Below, in pieces: positions 5,221 to 6,684 of a stretch of 6,684 nucleotides of DNA. Made by a program: the position numbers and the translations under genes. The DNA is from Nitrospirota bacterium (GTDB lineage: Bacteria > Nitrospirota > Nitrospiria > Nitrospirales > UBA8639): NCBI GenBank assembly GCA_029865515.1, contig JAOUGQ010000164.1:1-6684 (forward strand), written 5' to 3'. The notes beneath the pieces are model-generated. The model did not search any database. It was not told the origin of the DNA and saw only the letters and a list, made by a program, of their open reading frames with translations. Each line of letters starts with the position of its first letter. Position 1 is the first letter of the stretch.

Positions 5221-5925
5221 TCATTCATTTTCCATGAAATCAGTGGCAAAACGATACCCGACTCCAGGATCGGTGAGAATATATTGCGGACGTGCCGTGT
5301 TTTTTTCTAATTTTTTTCTTAAGTTCCCGATAAATACCCGTAAATATTGTGCCTGATCGACATATCCCGGTCCCCACACTGCACGAAGAATGGTTCCGTG
5401 CGTCAGAACTTTTCCCGCATTGTGAATCAGGTACTTTAACAGATCATATTCCGTCGGAGTTAACCTCACGGATTTCTCGCGAATGCGGATTTCCCGGCGG
5501 TCGAAGTCGACCTGTAACTCTCCAAATGTGAAAATGGAATCCGTCCCATATATGGAGGCTGTACGGCGGAGAACGGAGCGGATTCTCGCGACCAGTTCCT
5601 CCATACTGAATGGTTTAATGACATAGTCATCGGCTCCCATTTCCAGCGCTTCAATTTTTTTTGCTTCTTCTCCTATCGCGGAAAGGATAATGATCGGGAT
5701 TTGGTAGATTTCACGCAACTGACGGGTCAGTTCGATGCCATCCATTCCCGGAAGCAGTAAATCCACGAGCACCAGGTCAGGCGGGCGGTGGCGGATAATT
5801 TGCAGCGCCTCTTCTCCCGTTTCGGCCGTGATGACCTCATATCCTTTGGCCTCCAGGTTGACCTGCAATGCCCGGCGAATTTGTCGCTCATCGTCGATGG
5901 CTAATATACGAGTTCCATGGGACAT
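5221..5925 (-). CDS. OmpR/KdpE-like response regulator (receiver plus winged-helix DNA-binding domain)
   Basis: A 234-residue cytoplasmic transcription factor controlled by phosphorylation. Receiver domain (about 6-120): acidic pair Asp11-Asp12, phosphoacceptor Asp55 (LVLVDLLLPGMDG), Ser82, Lys104 before Pro105 (YVIKPFS). C-terminal winged helix (about 132-228): RLTPTEYDLLKYL, then the recognition-helix region with VWGPGYVDQAQYLRVFIGNL, then the wing ending DPGVGYRF. The WGP...YLR...LRKKLE...ARP pattern resembles KdpE more than OmpR or PhoB, but no kdpFABC genes are visible, so potassium control is not established. It starts 11 bp after the kinase stop. A GAGGAG (5940-5945) overlaps the kinase's last codons, 14 nt from the ATG, consistent with translational coupling. 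The length is typical and all key residues are present. A possible terminator follows. Confidence 0.95.
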   Translation of the reverse strand: MSHGTRILAIDDERQIRRALQVNLEAKGYEVITAETGEEALQIIRHRPPDLVLVDLLLPGMDGIELTRQLREIYQIPIIILSAIGEEAKKIEALEMGADDYVIKPFSMEELVARIRSVLRRTASIYGTDSIFTFGELQVDFDRREIRIREKSVRLTPTEYDLLKYLIHNAGKVLTHGTILRAVWGPGYVDQAQYLRVFIGNLRKKLEKNTARPQYILTDPGVGYRFATDFMENE

Positions 5926-5936
5926 TGGTAGACGGA

Positions 5937-6684
5937 TTACTCCTCAGGCCGTTCAAGGTTGATTGCAGGTGGCGCATCAGGGATAGGCAACATAAAGCCA
6001 ATCGTCACGCCTTGCTCCTGTAGGGATTCGGCCCAGATTCGACCGCCATGAGCCTCGACGATCCCCTTACAGATCGCCAATCCGAGACCGGTCCCTCGGA
6101 TCAGGCGTGCATGCAGACTTTTTATTCGATAAAATCGCTCGAAGATCTTTGATAAATCCTCCTGCGGGATCCCTGCTCCTTCGTTGGAGACTCTGACTTC
6201 CACCTGCCCGGGTGTTATGTGACCAAGAATTTTGATCGGTGACTCTGCGGGAGAATATTTGATGGCGTTATCCAACAGATTGATGAGCACTTGCTGAACT
6301 TCTATCCCGTCCACATAAACGGGAGCCATATTCTCCCCAAGATCAACATGTAAGGATCGACCTTCCAACGCTGATTTTAGCCGTCTGATCGCCCCTTCGA
6401 CCAGGTCTTCCAATAAATGCCATTCACGATGGGGAGCTAACGTCCCTGCTTCGATCCTGGACATATCCAGAAGATTATCAACCAATCCATTCAAAAAATC
6501 GATTTCCTGATTGATGCCCTGGAGGAATTCCTTCTGCACTTCGGAGCTGTCCTGCTCCGAAAATCCGATCAACCCGGCTACCGAACCTTTAATAGCCGTC
6601 AGCGGAGTTCGTAATTCGTGGGAAACCAATGACAGCAAAGCGGTTTTAAGGGCATCGCTTTGACGAAACGCCTCAATTTTGTCG
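5937..6684 (-). CDS. KdpD-like sensor histidine kinase, 3' part (N-terminus beyond the window)
   Basis: The transmitter half of a sensor kinase: 248 residues are visible, and the frame runs off the right edge. It autophosphorylates on a His and passes phosphate to the regulator encoded next. Visible order: a short helix leading in (EAFRQSDALKTALLSL), H-box SHELRTPLTAIKG with the phospho-His at visible residue 22, the second dimerisation helix to about 80 (LLDMSRIEAGTL), N-box NLLDNAIKYSP (Asn139), G1 box VSNEGAGIP, F-box IFERFYR, G2 box GTGLGL (197-202), and AHGGRIWAES. The G1 box has Asn167 where many kinases have Asp; this variant occurs in active families, so activity is likely retained. 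No sensor, GAF or membrane segments can be seen, so the signal is unknown. The helix preceding the His and the KdpE-like partner suggest a KdpD-type kinase. The 5' end is missing because of the window edge, not a mutation. Confidence 0.93.
   Translation of the reverse strand, partial: DKIEAFRQSDALKTALLSLVSHELRTPLTAIKGSVAGLIGFSEQDSSEVQKEFLQGINQEIDFLNGLVDNLLDMSRIEAGTLAPHREWHLLEDLVEGAIRRLKSALEGRSLHVDLGENMAPVYVDGIEVQQVLINLLDNAIKYSPAESPIKILGHITPGQVEVRVSNEGAGIPQEDLSKIFERFYRIKSLHARLIRGTGLGLAICKGIVEAHGGRIWAESLQEQGVTIGFMLPIPDAPPAINLERPEE

Noticed and set aside
1..6684. CRISPR array, insertion sequence, integrase, rRNA or tRNA
   Set aside because: No regularly spaced repeats, transposase motifs, terminal inverted repeats or RNA gene signatures were found by reading both strands.

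Overview
The window is a 6.7 kb bacterial segment with about 50% G+C. Every gene I can support lies on the minus strand. Gene content (several response regulators, a small secreted cupredoxin, an RND-type adaptor, a TPR protein) would suit an environmental Gram-negative bacterium, possibly of the Nitrospirota. That placement is an impression from protein style; there is no rRNA or universal marker to confirm it.

Reading in the direction of transcription (right to left): (i) 6684-5221 holds the 3' part of a KdpD-like histidine kinase, cut by the window edge, followed 11 bp later by its OmpR/KdpE-like response regulator. (ii) A 470-bp gene-free gap has a possible weak terminator and a strong 7-bp hairpin. 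(iii) 4750-4322 is a secreted type 1 copper protein. (iv) 4212-2859 is a two-gene unit: a stand-alone CheY-like receiver, then 13 bp later a protein joining an N-terminal flavohemoglobin-type globin to a C-terminal receiver. (v) A 537-bp gap has no convincing gene. (vi) 2321-2004 is a small TPR protein, followed by a possible tiny secreted peptide (1957-1802). (vii) A hairpin-rich gap precedes a MacA-like periplasmic adaptor (1416-130). The last 129 bases hold no recognisable gene; the adaptor's ABC or RND partner is not visible.

The most unusual element is the globin-receiver fusion. The globin keeps the expected proximal His, a Tyr at B10 and a Gln at E7, as in bacterial flavohemoglobins, but a phosphoacceptor domain stands where the FAD/NAD reductase would be. 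With the receiver encoded just upstream, it could link a diatomic gas signal (O2 or NO) to a phosphorelay. Neither receiver protein has a DNA-binding or enzymatic output domain, so the output must come from elsewhere, such as a partner kinase or protein-protein contact. The neighbouring cupredoxin may belong to the same redox or respiratory context, but this rests on proximity only.
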